Shown here: positions 13,020 through 23,626 of the stretch, in pieces | Layout of the letters: the number at the start of each line of letters is the position of its first letter | Numbering within the stretch: position 1 is the first letter of the stretch | Translations under genes and position numbers: made by a program | DNA from: Neofusicoccum parvum | Taxonomy: Eukaryota; Ascomycota; Dothideomycetes; Botryosphaeriales; Botryosphaeriaceae | DNA length: 64,000 nucleotides | Assembly: GCA_020912385.1 (NCBI GenBank) | Contig: CP087216.1 | Coordinates: forward strand, 1,922,001 to 1,986,000 | Direction: 5' to 3' | Notes under the pieces: model-generated | Told to the model about the DNA's origin: nothing | Databases searched by the model: none | Seen by the model: the letters and a program-made list of their open reading frames with translations, nothing else

Positions 13020-14427
13020 ATGCCACCTCCACCCCCACCGCAGCAGCAGCAACAAGAACCGGCGGACGACCAAACTGCTCTCCTCCCGCACGCTACCCAC
13101 CCGCTCCCGCGTTTTGTCCTCTACGCGCAGACCCACCACAAGCCCGGCCCAGCCCCGCAGGAGCCCGTGTCACTGCTGCCGCTGCTCACGAAGAACACGG
13201 GCGTCACGCACGTCATCATCGCCGCGATACACCTGAACGAAGGGCCGGGCAACATCACGCTGAACGATGACCCGCCGGACAGTCCGAAGTTCGACACGCT
13301 GTGGGGGGAGGTGGCATGGTTGAAGGGCGCGGGGGTGAAGGTGATGGGCATGCTGGGCGGGGCGGCGAAGGGCAGTTACTGGCGGCTGCAAGGAAGCGCT
13401 GAGGAAGTGAGTATTTCCTCGCCGTCCCATCCACCCTCCCCCTCCGTAGCAGGACGGGACGAAAACAGCGCACATCAGATCAACTAACGTGAACCTCTCA
13501 CCGCAGTTCGAGGCCTACTACACGCCCCTCGCCTCCCTCATCCGCCGCCACGCCCTCGACGGGCTCGACCTCGACGTCGAAGAGCAAATCGAGCTCCCCA
13601 CCCTCCTCCGCCTCCTCACCCGCCTCCGCGCCGACTTCGGCCCCAGCTTCCTCACCACCCTCGCCCCGGTCGCCACCGCCCTCGTCCCGGACATGCGCTT
13701 CCCGCCCGACACCTACATCCCGACCGACCCGGCCACAGGGTCGCCAACCGCGCCGCCGATGACGATCCCGAAGTCACTGCCGCACCTGAGCGGCTTCTCG
13801 CACTTCGCGCTCGAGGCCGGGCACGGCAGCCTCGTCAGCTGGTACAACGTGCAGTTCTACAACGGCTGGGGCGACGCGCGCGAGACGCGGCTGTACGACG
13901 CCATCGTGGCGGCGGGCTGGCCGCCGGCCAAGGTGGTGCTGGGCGTGCTGACCAACGCGCGCAACGGCGGCAGCGGCTACGTCGCGCCGCCGCTGCTGGA
14001 GGACGTGCTGCGCGTGTGCCGCGCGCGCTTCCCGGCGAGCAGCGGCGGCGCCGGCGAGCACCGGCCCCGCTGCTTCGGCGGCGTCATGGCGTGGGAGTAC
14101 TTCAACGCGGGCGCGAACGACGGCGAGGCGGACACCGCGGCCGCGGAGGCCCTGCCGCACGCCGGCCGCCCGTGGGAGTGGGCGCAGCGCGTCGGTCGCG
14201 TCGTGCGCGCCGCCCTGCCGCCCGGCGGCGGCGTCGATGCCGGCAGGGGCGTGGAGAGGACTGCGCCTGGCGCGCAGATGCCGGTGCTGCCGGAGACGCA
14301 GGTGCCGTGGCCGGCCGCGGTGGATCAGCTGGTCGAGCTGGGGTTCGGGCGGCAGCACGCGATCGCGGCGTTGAACGCGACGGATGGGAATGTGGAGATG
14401 GCGGCGGGGCTGTTGTTTGAGCAGTAG
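13020..14427 (+). CDS. GH18-like protein with C-terminal UBA domain
   Basis: Exons 13020-13406 and 13507-14427 give 435 aa. The N-terminus is Pro/Gln-rich with no signal peptide, so the protein is probably cytosolic. A GH18 barrel runs from RFVLYAQTHH to VMAWEYFNAG. The catalytic motif DGLDLDVE is intact at about residues 147-154, with the acid Glu at 154, and SWYNVQFYNGWG matches the conserved M/Q-Y-Y/F-N motif of GH18. The last about 40 residues (AVDQLVELGFGRQHAIAALN...AAGLLFEQ) form a UBA domain, which binds ubiquitin. I start at 13020 because it is the first ATG in frame. Substrate is unknown; a chitinase-like fold without secretion suggests a glycan-binding or endo-N-acetylglucosaminidase-like role, which is inference. 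Confidence 0.88.
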
Positions 14428-14765
14428 AGTTTGAGGACTGGCGTGGTGCCATTTTGAGTATTGAGATACCATTAGAGCGAAAAGCTACATCGAACCTGGG
14501 TACGGGTGGGGAAACTAGTTTTTACGATAAAACGGCCATGCATGAGCGAAATGTACAGGAATTGGGCGAAAAGCGTGGTCGTGTTGATCAAAAGCATTTA
14601 CTTCGCATAGTATAGGGTTATCTACAGAGCTGAAGAAGATTCTTATTGTGATTTGGTCTATTGGATTTACTCCTGAAAGCATGCGCTGATTCGCGCGGGG
14701 GTATATAACGTTGTGATCGTGCTCTTCTCTCCACGTATTCCTACTCCATATCCTTTGTGTATAAT
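14428..14765. other. Convergent 3' intergenic
   Basis: 338 AT-richer bases between two convergent stop codons, suiting paired 3' UTRs. No gene is seen. Confidence 0.5.
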
Positions 14766-15875
14766 TCAATCGTCGTCAGAGTCGTAGTCGACAAGTGCTG
14801 CAACTCTCTTGTCGGGAGGCGGTTTGGAATCCTGAGGTGGTGATTCTTGCGGAGTTGTGTCGCCGCTATTGTCGTCGTTTGAACCATCGTCCTTGGTTAT
14901 TCGCTTTCTTTTGATTCCTGTGAATATGCGCGGTCCGTTCTGTGTCTTCTCCACCGAGAAAGGGTCCATGGCGGCTCTGGTGTTTCCCTTGAGCTTCTGC
15001 TGGAGCAGACTTTTGCTCGTCTCCGCTGCGCGTTCAGCTCTCGTCTTCCCTTTGACTGTCTGAGCCAACACAGCATTCTTCGGTGCCTCATCTCCAAACA
15101 GTGGCCTGGCCGCAGCCTTCAGCGCCGCAGCCTCCACATCTTCATCTGCGGCGTCGATCCCAAAGTCAATGAGCCTTGCCCTCCTCCGGTCCTCTTCCCT
15201 CTCCTCAACAATCTCCAACCCCAGCCCAAACCTATCTTGCAGCTCCTCCTTCACGCCCTCCTCCTTCCGCCACTCCTTCCTTCTCTCCCTAAACGGCCGC
15301 CGCAGCTTCTTATTCGCCGCATATGGATCAGCCCAATCTTTCTCCCTCGCCTGCCGCAGCTCCTCCACGCGATCCTCCTCCCGCCGTTTCTTCTCCTTCT
15401 CCCCCTTCCGGCCCTCCAACGCCGCCATCGCATCCCCCTTCCTCCTCTCCCTCTCCTCCGGCGTCAGCAGCTCCTCCCCATCCTCCAACCCCTCCACCCC
15501 CTCAAACATCCCCCTCTCCCCATAATCCCTCTTCCTCCCCCCGCTCTCCACGACGTAATCCGCGACGCGCGGATCCGTCCGCACGACGATGCGGCCGCCG
15601 CACGCGGCGTGCTTGAGCGCAAACTCCCACACCGGCGTCGAGTGGTACATGCCGACCTTGCGCTTCTCGGCGTTGAACCGCACGCCCTGCCCGATGATGG
15701 CCGCCGGCCGGCACGTGTCGCACCACACCGCGAACGGCATCTCGAACCGCACCACCAGGATCCCCGCCGACGCGAGCTTGCGCGCCCGCGCGCCCAGCGG
15801 GTGCGTCCCGGCGTTGAAGGTGGGTGCGGAGGTTGTGGATGGCGCGTAGTAGCGCCCCATGTTGAAGCCTTGCAT
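14766..15875 (-). CDS. SAF4: CWC16/Saf4 (CCDC130-like) splicing factor
   Basis: Single exon of 369 aa. It starts MQGFNMGRYYAP, as Saf4/CCDC130 proteins do, then VVRFEMPFAVWCDTC, GQGVRFNAEKRKVGMYHSTPVWEF, a HxxC pair (KHAACGG) and RTDPRVADYVV. The four probable zinc ligands are Cys, Cys, His, Cys. A long charged helical middle (PEERERRKGDAMAAL and on, LRQAREKDWADPYAANKKLR) and an acidic C-terminus (VDYDSDDD) follow. The family associates with late spliceosomes and step I/II factors. The frame stays open upstream to 16229, but that part is Thr-His/Arg/Pro low complexity, so I start at the conserved MQGFN. Confidence 0.9.
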   Translation of the reverse strand: MQGFNMGRYYAPSTTSAPTFNAGTHPLGARARKLASAGILVVRFEMPFAVWCDTCRPAAIIGQGVRFNAEKRKVGMYHSTPVWEFALKHAACGGRIVVRTDPRVADYVVESGGRKRDYGERGMFEGVEGLEDGEELLTPEERERRKGDAMAALEGRKGEKEKKRREEDRVEELRQAREKDWADPYAANKKLRRPFRERRKEWRKEEGVKEELQDRFGLGLEIVEEREEDRRRARLIDFGIDAADEDVEAAALKAAARPLFGDEAPKNAVLAQTVKGKTRAERAAETSKSLLQQKLKGNTRAAMDPFSVEKTQNGPRIFTGIKRKRITKDDGSNDDNSGDTTPQESPPQDSKPPPDKRVAALVDYDSDDD

Positions 15876-16461
15876 CGTGGGTGGTGGGGGCCGCGCGGAG
15901 CGGCGAGGGCGGCGGCGGCGATGGGTGTGGGTGTGGGTGTGGGTGAGGTTGGCGGGTGTGCTTGCGGCTGGATGTGTGGAGGGGCGGCGGTCGTAGCGAG
16001 TGGGGCGCGTGCGGTGAGGCCGCTGTGGTGGGTGGTGTTGGCTGTGCTCTTGTTGGCGTGTTTCGTTGTTCGGTGATGGTGGTGGGATGGGCGGAGGTTG
16101 CGGAGTGGAAGTGGTGGTCGGGAAATCAGGCACGTCAGCGGCCAGGCGACCGTCGATCTTGAGGACCCTGCAGCTGGGACAAAAAGAACGACGAAACTTT
16201 ATGAGCGTAAGTATCTGAGCATTCGACACGTGTTGAGGTAAGAAGATACTGAGCGGTTACGGCGTTCTCAATTGGGAGAAATCGACGGCGAGGATTCTGC
16301 TTTTATACGTACTGAACCGTCCCTGCGACGTGCAATGTGGCTCTCTTCAGCTGCTTATCTCACTGCAGTACTCACAATGAAAGTCAAAGTCAAGGTTATC
16401 AGATCATGGCTGATCAATCCACGGAAGTACGTTTATGTCCTTATCAGGCTTGTTGCCTGAT
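15876..16461. other. Intergenic upstream of SAF4
   Basis: Holds the SAF4 promoter and leader, with a GT-rich run near 15925-15945 (antisense CA repeats), and the 3' flank of BFR2. No gene is seen. Confidence 0.45.
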
Positions 16462-18060
16462 CTATTTTTTCCCACCGAACAACAGCAATCCCTGGTCACC
16501 CAAATCCTCCTCTCCACTGTCCCTCTCCTCATCCACATCGTCTTCCGCCAATCCATTCCGCTGCCCGAACAAGCTGCTAAACAGCTCGTCAGCTTGGCGA
16601 TCCACCCACATATTGCGGTCCTCGGGCGCCATAAAGTTCTGCAGCTTTTCGTGTACCGTGTACCGCAGCTTGCGACCCTTGCTGGCGCGCACATCAACAT
16701 TCGCGCGCTTGGTCTTGGCTTCACGAGCGGCCTGCCAGTGGCTGGTGATGGGCACGTTGTTAAAGCTCATACCGGCCAGGGCGCCCGTCTGGCTCTCTTC
16801 GCTGCGTCGCTCCAACAGCTCCTTCAGCAGCAGCCCGTAGAAGTCGGCATCGTCGAAAATTTCGACGCTCTCCGTGCCAGTCTGCAGCGGTGCGCACGAC
16901 CGCGCCGTCCGTGTCTTCTGCACCAGTCGCGTAGGGTCGGCTAGTTGTGAAGACAGCACGTCGACGATCGTCTGCTGTGTCGTGTTCGTAAGGCGGCCCT
17001 TGGAGGGCATTGCGGACACACCACGCGTTTTGCTGGACCATTTCTCTAGCACGCTTTGCCGGTGCGGCAGCGTTGTAGACTCGTAAGATTGCATGTGGTT
17101 CCAGGCTTCTTGGGCAGGTGTCGTAGTGCTGATCTCGACGCGCTTGCGCTTCTCACCGGTGCGCGCGGTGTGCAGGCTTTCACGGAGGTCGTTGAGCGAG
17201 TTCCAGAGGTTGCAGGCGGCTTCTTCAGCAGCGCGGACAGGGTCGCTCAAGTTGGTCTCGTCATCGGGGATCTGGACTTTCGGCGAGGACATCGAGTTCG
17301 TGGAGATGAGGGCTTTCTGAAGCCTGATCCGGGTGTTTAGGAGCACGTCGAACGTCTTCCTCTGGGTCTTGACGGCACGTCCTTTTTCTGCGTCGGCCTT
17401 GGCTGCCTCTGAGATGGTCGCAGCGACAGTCTTCTGCTCCTCGCTCATGATCTTGCGCAGCTCAGCACGGTCGATACCGCTCTTAGGCCCGGCATCCTCC
17501 ATGTCCTCGTCCTCGTCATCTTCGTCGCTGAGATCGGTAGCCGAGGTGCCATCCTCGTCGTCATCCGAGCCACTGCCCTCGATGTCCTCTTCCTCGTTCT
17601 CATCGGAAACGCCGCTCTCGCCTTCGTCGTCGTCTTCGTCGCTGCTGCCCTCGTCGAAACCCCTGCTGAAGGGGTCGTCGCTATCTTCGTCCTCGACAGC
17701 ATCACGGCTCACGCGCGACCCCTCGTATCTTGGGCCCAGCGGGACGGTGTCGCGCTTGCGCAACTTGCTCTTCCTACACCAAGGTCAATGCAAATCCTCC
17801 AGCACCGGAGCTCGCGACACGACATACCCGACCTCGACATAATGTTCCCTCCCGTCGTTCGCATTATCCTCGTCACTACCAGACTCTTCGCTGTCGCTGT
17901 TGTAGTTGTCCGGCTCTTCGGGGTCGAAATCTGCATGGCACACGGTCAGCGAAAAAGTTGCGCGCTCGAACTCGATCGCAGGAGACGTACCGGCGGGCAC
18001 AGGGCCGTCCAGGTCGGCCAGCTGCTCGGCCAGGGTCTTCGCGCGCTTTCCTTTGGCCAT
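16462..18060 (-). CDS. BFR2: BFR2/AATF ribosome biogenesis protein
   Basis: Exons 18060-17991, 17930-17828 and 17773-16462; 494 aa. It starts MAKGKRAKTLAEQLADL. The joins read through DFDPEEPDNY, VEVGKSKLRKR and LGPRYEGSRVSRDAV, all typical of the family. A very acidic Asp/Glu/Ser region (about residues 85-160) precedes the AATF domain and the C-terminal TRAUB domain (FDDADFYGLLLKELLER, ASKGRKLRYTVHEKLQNFMAP, FSSLFGQ). BFR2 is a nucleolar SSU processome-associated protein needed for early 18S rRNA processing. The phases of all three exons agree. Head-to-head with IND1, with 176 bp between the ATGs. Confidence 0.94.
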
Positions 18061-18236
18061 TGCGAGAGTAGGCGGTTTTGCGTGTGATCGGTGGAGGGTT
18101 GCGCGGGCTCCAGCAGCCGGGGCAACAAAAAATCTGGACAGGGTCCCGAGTCGGCGATTCGCAAGCTCCGACATCACCGCAAAGGACCCGCGTGCGCGTC
18201 GACGTCACTCTCCGTCGTCAAGAAGACGAGGCCGCC
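18061..18236. promoter_or_regulatory. Compact bidirectional promoter BFR2/IND1
   Basis: Only 176 bp separate the divergent start codons, so both leaders and a shared promoter must sit here. GC-rich with no TATA box that I can see. Confidence 0.55.
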
Positions 18237-19411
18237 ATGAGACCGCGCTTGTTCTCGACCCTGCGCGCTTTGCAGCATGAGAACCCCCTGGTCAGCCCTG
18301 TCTGGCTGCCCTCAATTGATTCGGTTGCGCTGATGCAAAGAGCAGGGTCTTCCGCGCTCCGGCGCGCCGCCGCAGATTCCGCGCATGCAGCGCGGCTTGC
18401 CGCAAAAACGCAACATCAGAGACGTGAATAAAGTCGTCGCCGTCTCGTCTGCAAAGGGGGGAGTAGGCAAATCCACCATAGCAGGTAAACCAACTATCCT
18501 GCGTGTCTTGCGAGAACTCGCATTGATTGTGTCAAGTGAATCTCGCCCTCTCGTTTGCCCGCCGGGGTCTCCGTGCTGGCATCCTCGATACCGATATATT
18601 TGGCCCATCCATTCCAACTCTGCTTAATCTCTCTGGAGAGCCACGACTTTCGGCGAGTACGTCATAACTCTCCTGCCATACTTACTCCAGCACTGATCAC
18701 ACAGTCGCTCAATTCCGTCTTTCATTTGACTAATATTGCTCGCAAAAGACAACCAGCTCGTCCCGCTCTCAAATTATGGCGTCAAATCCATGTCGATGGG
18801 CTACCTCGTCGGCGAAGATGCTCCTGTCGTATGGCGCGGCCTGATGGTAATGAAGGCGTTACAGCAGCTCCTCCACGAAGTCGACTGGGGCGGTCTGGAT
18901 GTGCTGGTGCTCGACCTGCCCCCCGGCACCGGCGACGTGCAGTTGACCATCACGCAGCAAGTGAACCTCGACGGTGCGCAAACTTTACCAGCTCTCCCAC
19001 AGACTCTTCTGAAGGAAACTATACTGACATCCCCCAGGCGCCGTCATCGTCTCCACCCCCCAAGACATCGCCCTCAAAGACGCCATCAAGGGCGTCAACA
19101 TGTTCCGCAAGGTCTCCGTCCCGCTGCTCGGCGTTGTTGAGAATATGGCATCCTTCCACTGCCCGCACTGCCACACCGAGACACCCATCTTCACCTCCGC
19201 GTCGACTGTGTCCGACGCCACTAAGACATTCCATTCGCGCTTCGAGGAGCTGGGCGTCCCTCTGCTGGGCCAAATCCCGTTGCATCCACGCATCTGTGCG
19301 GATGCCGATAGAGGTAAACCAAGCGTTGTGGCGGAGGAGCCTGGCAGTCCGAACGTGAGGGCGTTTGAGGCGGTCGCCGGGAAGGTGGCGGAAAGCGTTG
19401 GGTTGGCGTGA
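18237..19411 (+). CDS. IND1: Ind1/NUBPL mitochondrial Fe-S P-loop ATPase
   Basis: Five exons: 18237-18290, 18346-18484, 18537-18656, 18749-18973, 19038-19411; 303 aa. A short Arg-rich presequence ([18 protein letters not shown]) joins [12 protein letters not shown], then Walker [10 protein letters not shown] (Lys60), [27 protein letters not shown] and the CxxC pair at Cys221/Cys224 ([13 protein letters not shown]) that bridges the Fe-S cluster in Mrp/Nbp35 ATPases. Ind1 delivers [4Fe-4S] clusters to respiratory complex I. The presequence and ENPLGLP junction favour Ind1 over cytosolic Nbp35/Cfd1. The first donor (GTCAGC) is weak, but the phase and conserved junction support it. Confidence 0.93.
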
Positions 19412-20268
19412 TTTGTGAGAACAACGCCGAGTTCATACGGAATACTCCACCTATCCGCGAACTATATTCCATTTTCTTACTCTTCAATGTTAGCTCAAAG
19501 GTCCAAGTAGTATTACCAACAGCAAAGGAACCCTTAGAAAAAATCCTGCTCAACGTACCAAACTTCCTCATGGATTTAAATTCCTCACCAACAAACCTCA
19601 GTCCCATGAATAATATGCTACTGCCTTCCTCTTAGCTATAAAAACGGCAAAGTAGGCAGGTCTCATTATTTGGAGTATTCCTGACAGCGGTAGCAGCTGC
19701 GTTGACCAATTTACGCCTATTGACAACACTTTCTATTACGACTGGGCCGGTCAGCAAGCCATCTGATGCTCCTGAAGCCGACCCTGACGCACAGTCATGT
19801 CATAGATCTATCAATCTTTCAGGTTCTGGGTTTTTTTGTTGCCTGGCCTTTCTCCTGTTCCATCATTTTTGGCATCTGACACATGGCGCCGGGAACCCTC
19901 TCAATCAGGTCTCTCAATTGCCAAGCAGAATCAAGCGCTTGATCAAGCCAACCTTTGAGGCCTACTTTTGTCAATATGCTTCAATCTGCTTAGACGTGAC
20001 TATGATACTCTTAGCCACCACATCAGCAGCTTTGAGAAGTGAAGACTCGTAGGATTATATACAAGAAACAGGGCCTTTAACATGAAGAAGAAGTGAATGT
20101 TATAATACTCGGATCCGAACGTCCCAAAAGCGCCAAATGTAAGCCTTCTTTCAATTGGCCGCAGGAAACAAAAACACAGTCCTAAGGCGGACAGCCCAGC
20201 AGAATTGTCCAAAATAGCTGTTAGAATCCACATGTCCATCGAATTAAGTCTAAACACCTAGTTTACAT
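19412..20268. other. AT-rich gene-free stretch
   Basis: 857 bp, AT-richer than the neighbouring housekeeping genes, with stops in every frame. It could hold degenerate repeat remnants; none is recognisable. Confidence 0.4.
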
Positions 20269-20658
20269 TCACGTAATTTCACCTTTACAGCAGGGACATT
20301 GGACACAATTGTCGTTATCCGTATCCCACCACTGCTCCAGACACCCGCGGTGAAATACTTTTCCACAGCAGGACAACTTCACAATGCCGGTATTTTCCTG
20401 CAGTGGACGAGGTTCTGCACCAGGAGGTATATCATCCATGCAGATAACACACGTTGTTTCTTCGGGTGATGCTGATCTCTCACTCTGAGATTCAACCTCT
20501 CTTCTCGTAGTCTCCTGATTGATAACGAGGAGCACTAATTGGATCTCCATATCTTCGTCAGTCTGCCAATCGAGGAACGGGTCTGATTCCGCTGTGTCAC
20601 CGTCTCTTTGTGTGCAACACATTGGAAATGGCGGGTATTGTCTGTATAGAGGAAGCAA
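20269..20658 (-). CDS. Small RING-finger protein
   Basis: 129 aa in one exon. After a short acidic N-terminal half comes a C-terminal RING: TCVICMDDIPPGAE (C-x2-C), LSCCGKVFHRGCLEQWW and CVQCPCC. The usual CGH is CGK here, preceded by an extra Cys (CCGK), so zinc coordination may use the adjacent Cys pair. RING proteins are usually E3 ubiquitin ligases; the substrate is unknown. A pyrimidine-rich tract ending CAG lies at the very start (about 20642-20658), so the true start could be the downstream ATG (PMCCTQRD) or an unseen upstream exon. I tested joining it to the frame at 20850-21323, and no phase-compatible donor exists. Confidence 0.62.
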   Translation of the reverse strand: MLPLYRQYPPFPMCCTQRDGDTAESDPFLDWQTDEDMEIQLVLLVINQETTRREVESQSERSASPEETTCVICMDDIPPGAEPRPLQENTGIVKLSCCGKVFHRGCLEQWWDTDNDNCVQCPCCKGEIT

Positions 20659-20849
20659 ATATTAATGTTTGCGGGTCCTCGGGAGGATTTGCTGAGCTTA
20701 AAAATGTCGGGCGGCGTGTCAAGCGTGAGGAAATTATGATCACTTTCTGCTTCTTTATGTGATATTGGTAATGAATCAAATTAATGGAATTGACAACCTG
20801 TATGGAAGAAACCCAAATAATCTTGGATCTACAAAGAATGACCGGAACA

Positions 20850-21323
20850 TCAAACATCCTCAGGCGGAATCTTCCAATGGAAAGGTTGCGGTGGCGCTTC
20901 AGCACTGCCAAGTGGGGCACGTGGGCCATATGGATTCTCGACCTCAAGTCCGGCGGCTGGGGGCGCTGATGCAAGTATATCTGCTGGTGCCGCTCCTTCT
21001 GCCAGCACCGGTGTAGCTGCTTGCGGCGGAGCGGCCGCCGGGATCTTAGCCTTCAAATTTTTAGGGACAGACACCTTTGCTCTTCCTCCGGATTCTCCAT
21101 AAAGAACTGCCCTATTTAGCCGCTTCTTGAATTCCTTGCTGCCAACTCTGAGCCCATCATCTGGCCTGGCGTCCGCTTCTTCGGCTGTTCTCTGGCGGCG
21201 AACCCATACGCAGTTCCCATCGGGGCGTCTGACAAGATAGACTTGTCGAGTCTTAAGACCGGTGCCGGGCTCGGCCAAGTGGTCGGATTGGGGAATGAAG
21301 GGGCTCCATAGCTTGAAACACAT
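20850..21323 (-). CDS. Hypothetical protein, probably lineage-specific
   Basis: 157 aa, single exon, from an ATG in a good context (ACA before ATG). I do not recognise a family. The N-terminal half has VYLVRRPDGNCVWVRRQRT and VGSKEFKKRLNRAVLYG; the C-terminal half is Ala/Pro-rich (AAAPPQAATPVLAEGAAPAD). It has no signal peptide or membrane segment. It sits in an AT-richer island beside the RING gene on the same strand. It could be a young gene or a remnant. Confidence 0.4.
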   Translation of the reverse strand: MCFKLWSPFIPQSDHLAEPGTGLKTRQVYLVRRPDGNCVWVRRQRTAEEADARPDDGLRVGSKEFKKRLNRAVLYGESGGRAKVSVPKNLKAKIPAAAPPQAATPVLAEGAAPADILASAPPAAGLEVENPYGPRAPLGSAEAPPQPFHWKIPPEDV

Positions 21324-22330
21324 TGTCGACTACGAGTTGGGGAGCTTGTTGTATATCAGGCTTAGGCGCCGAGGAGTGCAGAAAGCAAAGTCGAACCATT
21401 GTTTCTATTTATCAAGTAAAAGATTCATGATACCTTGAAACAGCAACGAGCACCATCACAGATCCAAGTGCCGGCGTGTGCTCTGATCTGTGACTTTGAC
21501 AAAGGGTGAATTGCCAACACAACGCATGTCGTGTGAAGAATGTGTCAGTAGACAGCCCTCTGAATCATGAAAGTATTCGTGAGCAGAAGGAATAGTGAAG
21601 ATCCCATGTGAAGAGAAGTCGCGGAATAGGGTGACAATGAAGATCTATGGAGATACTGCAGAGGTTACGAGGTGCTCCTTTGGGCAGTGTAACATACATT
21701 TTGACAATTGATTGAGCTGCCTATGGACACCTACGAGATCATGTGGATCAACCTTTATAGCATTGAGGAAGTGATTGTGCATGTAGATAATGCGGCCACG
21801 CACAACAATCTAGCAGAAGACTGGGAGCATATTTCCGGGAAAGAAGTCGCCGAAGGTTCTCAGCCATGTGCCACAAATCCGAAAACTGAATGCCGGTGGC
21901 GGCGGCAGAGGCGTCCAGCAGGGCGCAGCTCCGGTGCACGTGTTGCAATGGAAAACGCGTGCAGCAATGAAGCAGAGGCGAAAGTTGGGCCGATGGGTGC
22001 GCGCGTATGTTTGAGCCGGCTTTCTGAAGGTGAGGTGAGGCGCCGGGCTCAGTGGGACGGCAGTGACCTTTTTGACTGCTCCTGTTCCTTCCTCATCCAC
22101 ACCTGCAGTTCGTGCAACTTTCCCGTTAGGCAGCGGCGCGTCGCGTGAGCAGTTTTCCTCGCGTGCCCGTGCCCGCTTTCGCTTTCGCGGTGTAGGGTCT
22201 TTCCTCCACCTCTTATCCTCAACACCCTTCTGCCTGCTCGTCGGCCGAACACCTCCGTCCTATCATCACAAGACCCTATCGGGCACTCCACTCATTCCAT
22301 AGCCGCTTCCTAGTTCCTCGCCCGAACAAC
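21324..22330. other. Intergenic, composition shift
   Basis: AT-rich to about 21870, then abruptly GC-rich. A plus-strand frame at 21708-22148 spans the shift and has no domain. CT-rich leader sequence precedes the gene at 22331. Confidence 0.4.
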
Positions 22331-23626
22331 ATGCCGGCCGTACGCTTCAGCGCCTCGCCGCCGCCTCGCGCGCCGCCCCCTCCTCCAGGCGCCAGCAGCC
22401 CTGAAGCAGCCTTTGCACAGCCAGTCCGCTCAGCTCTCGCTCACCCTGAACCATCGCTAGAAGCCACCTTCGGCCTCATCATCCAGTCTCAAGACAGACG
22501 CTTTGGCGAGCAAGACGCCCTTCCTCCTCGCCCCATCGGTCAGCCCCCTGCGCCTCACTCTGCGTCCGACCTCACCTTGCTCAGGCGGCGCAGTAACCCC
22601 CCAAGGCCAGCAAGGCCGACATCTGCAGCTCTACAGGGTGCGCACGCTTACCTTGAAGCCACAGTGAAACCCTCAACTATGCGTCTCAAGGACGTGGAAG
22701 CCTGGGTTGAAGATTCGCTTCACGCGCAAGAGAAGTACGGCATGACGCCCAGCTCGCCACTCGACACTGCTGCCACTAGCACTCGTCACTGGCCAACAAA
22801 GCCCGATTCGGGCGAGTGGCCATCTCTCGACCACGCCTACACGGTCCAGGAAGCCATTCCGGAGCTCGAAGGTGACCCGCTGCAGCGCACAAAGAGCTCG
22901 TCGTTCTCGTCGTCCACCCGCAAGAAATTGGCCAAGTCTCCCTCCGATCTTGTCAACTGGTTCAAGTCTCCCTCACTCCCGGGATCTGGTCCTCGATCTC
23001 GGTCGACATCCCAGACTACTGAGCCCAGCGAGGAGGAACAGGCAGCTTTCGACCAGCGGTGGTCCACGTCCAGCCGCCGTCGCCTGATTCGTCTCTCTGA
23101 TAGCTCGCAGCGCGCTCTTCTTACCTCCGGCACGCCTCCCACGTATCGCTCTGTACTCAATGGATTCCACCGGCGCTTCTACAGCACTAGTGGCAACTCC
23201 GAATCCTCGGATTCATCATGGACTTCCTTCGGTTGCATCGACGGCATGAGGAGGCCCGGTGCAGGTATGAAGGCGGCAAAGAACGTCGACGAGGACAAGA
23301 TTGATGAATGCGAGGAGCAGGGCAACCAACCAACCTATCCGGTGGATGACATGGACTCCGTGAAGGGCATCGATCCGGAGAAGGCGGATCGTACGGTCAA
23401 GGACGGCTGCTCAATCAAGGAGGCAAGCCCGGTCAAGAAGGCAAGCCCGGTCAAGGATGCCAATTCCCCTGGCAAGGCCAGTACGGCGAAGAAGGCCGGC
23501 CAAGCAAAGGAGTCCCGTCCAGTCAAGGAGGCTTTGAAGAGGTTCGCCAGTCGCCTCGAAGTGCCAATCAGGCCGCCCCGACAGTACCTGGAGAGCGACA
23601 CGGCTTGCATGATGCCATACTACTGA
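22331..23626 (+). CDS. Low-complexity Ser/Pro-rich protein, function unknown
   Basis: 431 aa, single exon. The N-terminus is Pro-rich (SPPPRAPPPPPGASSP). The middle has a short conserved-looking segment, RKKLAKSPSDLVNWFKSPS (about residues 198-216), with Ser-Pro sites. The last quarter carries a degenerate Lys-rich repeat around ASPVKKASPVKDANSPGK, reminiscent of kinase-phosphorylated disordered tails. No signal peptide or transmembrane helix. I recognise no family; codon bias and length argue it is real. Confidence 0.62.
   Translation: MPAVRFSASPPPRAPPPPPGASSPEAAFAQPVRSALAHPEPSLEATFGLIIQSQDRRFGEQDALPPRPIGQPPAPHSASDLTLLRRRSNPPRPARPTSAALQGAHAYLEATVKPSTMRLKDVEAWVEDSLHAQEKYGMTPSSPLDTAATSTRHWPTKPDSGEWPSLDHAYTVQEAIPELEGDPLQRTKSSSFSSSTRKKLAKSPSDLVNWFKSPSLPGSGPRSRSTSQTTEPSEEEQAAFDQRWSTSSRRRLIRLSDSSQRALLTSGTPPTYRSVLNGFHRRFYSTSGNSESSDSSWTSFGCIDGMRRPGAGMKAAKNVDEDKIDECEEQGNQPTYPVDDMDSVKGIDPEKADRTVKDGCSIKEASPVKKASPVKDANSPGKASTAKKAGQAKESRPVKEALKRFASRLEVPIRPPRQYLESDTACMMPYY

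Noticed and set aside
13774..14472. 232-codon minus-strand frame opposite GH18-UBA
   Set aside because: Arg/His/Ala-rich shadow of a very GC-rich coding exon.
20269..21323. Joining the RING frame and the upstream orphan frame as one spliced gene
   Set aside because: The RING acceptor would need a phase-2 donor, and none of the GT sites near the end of the orphan frame is in that phase.
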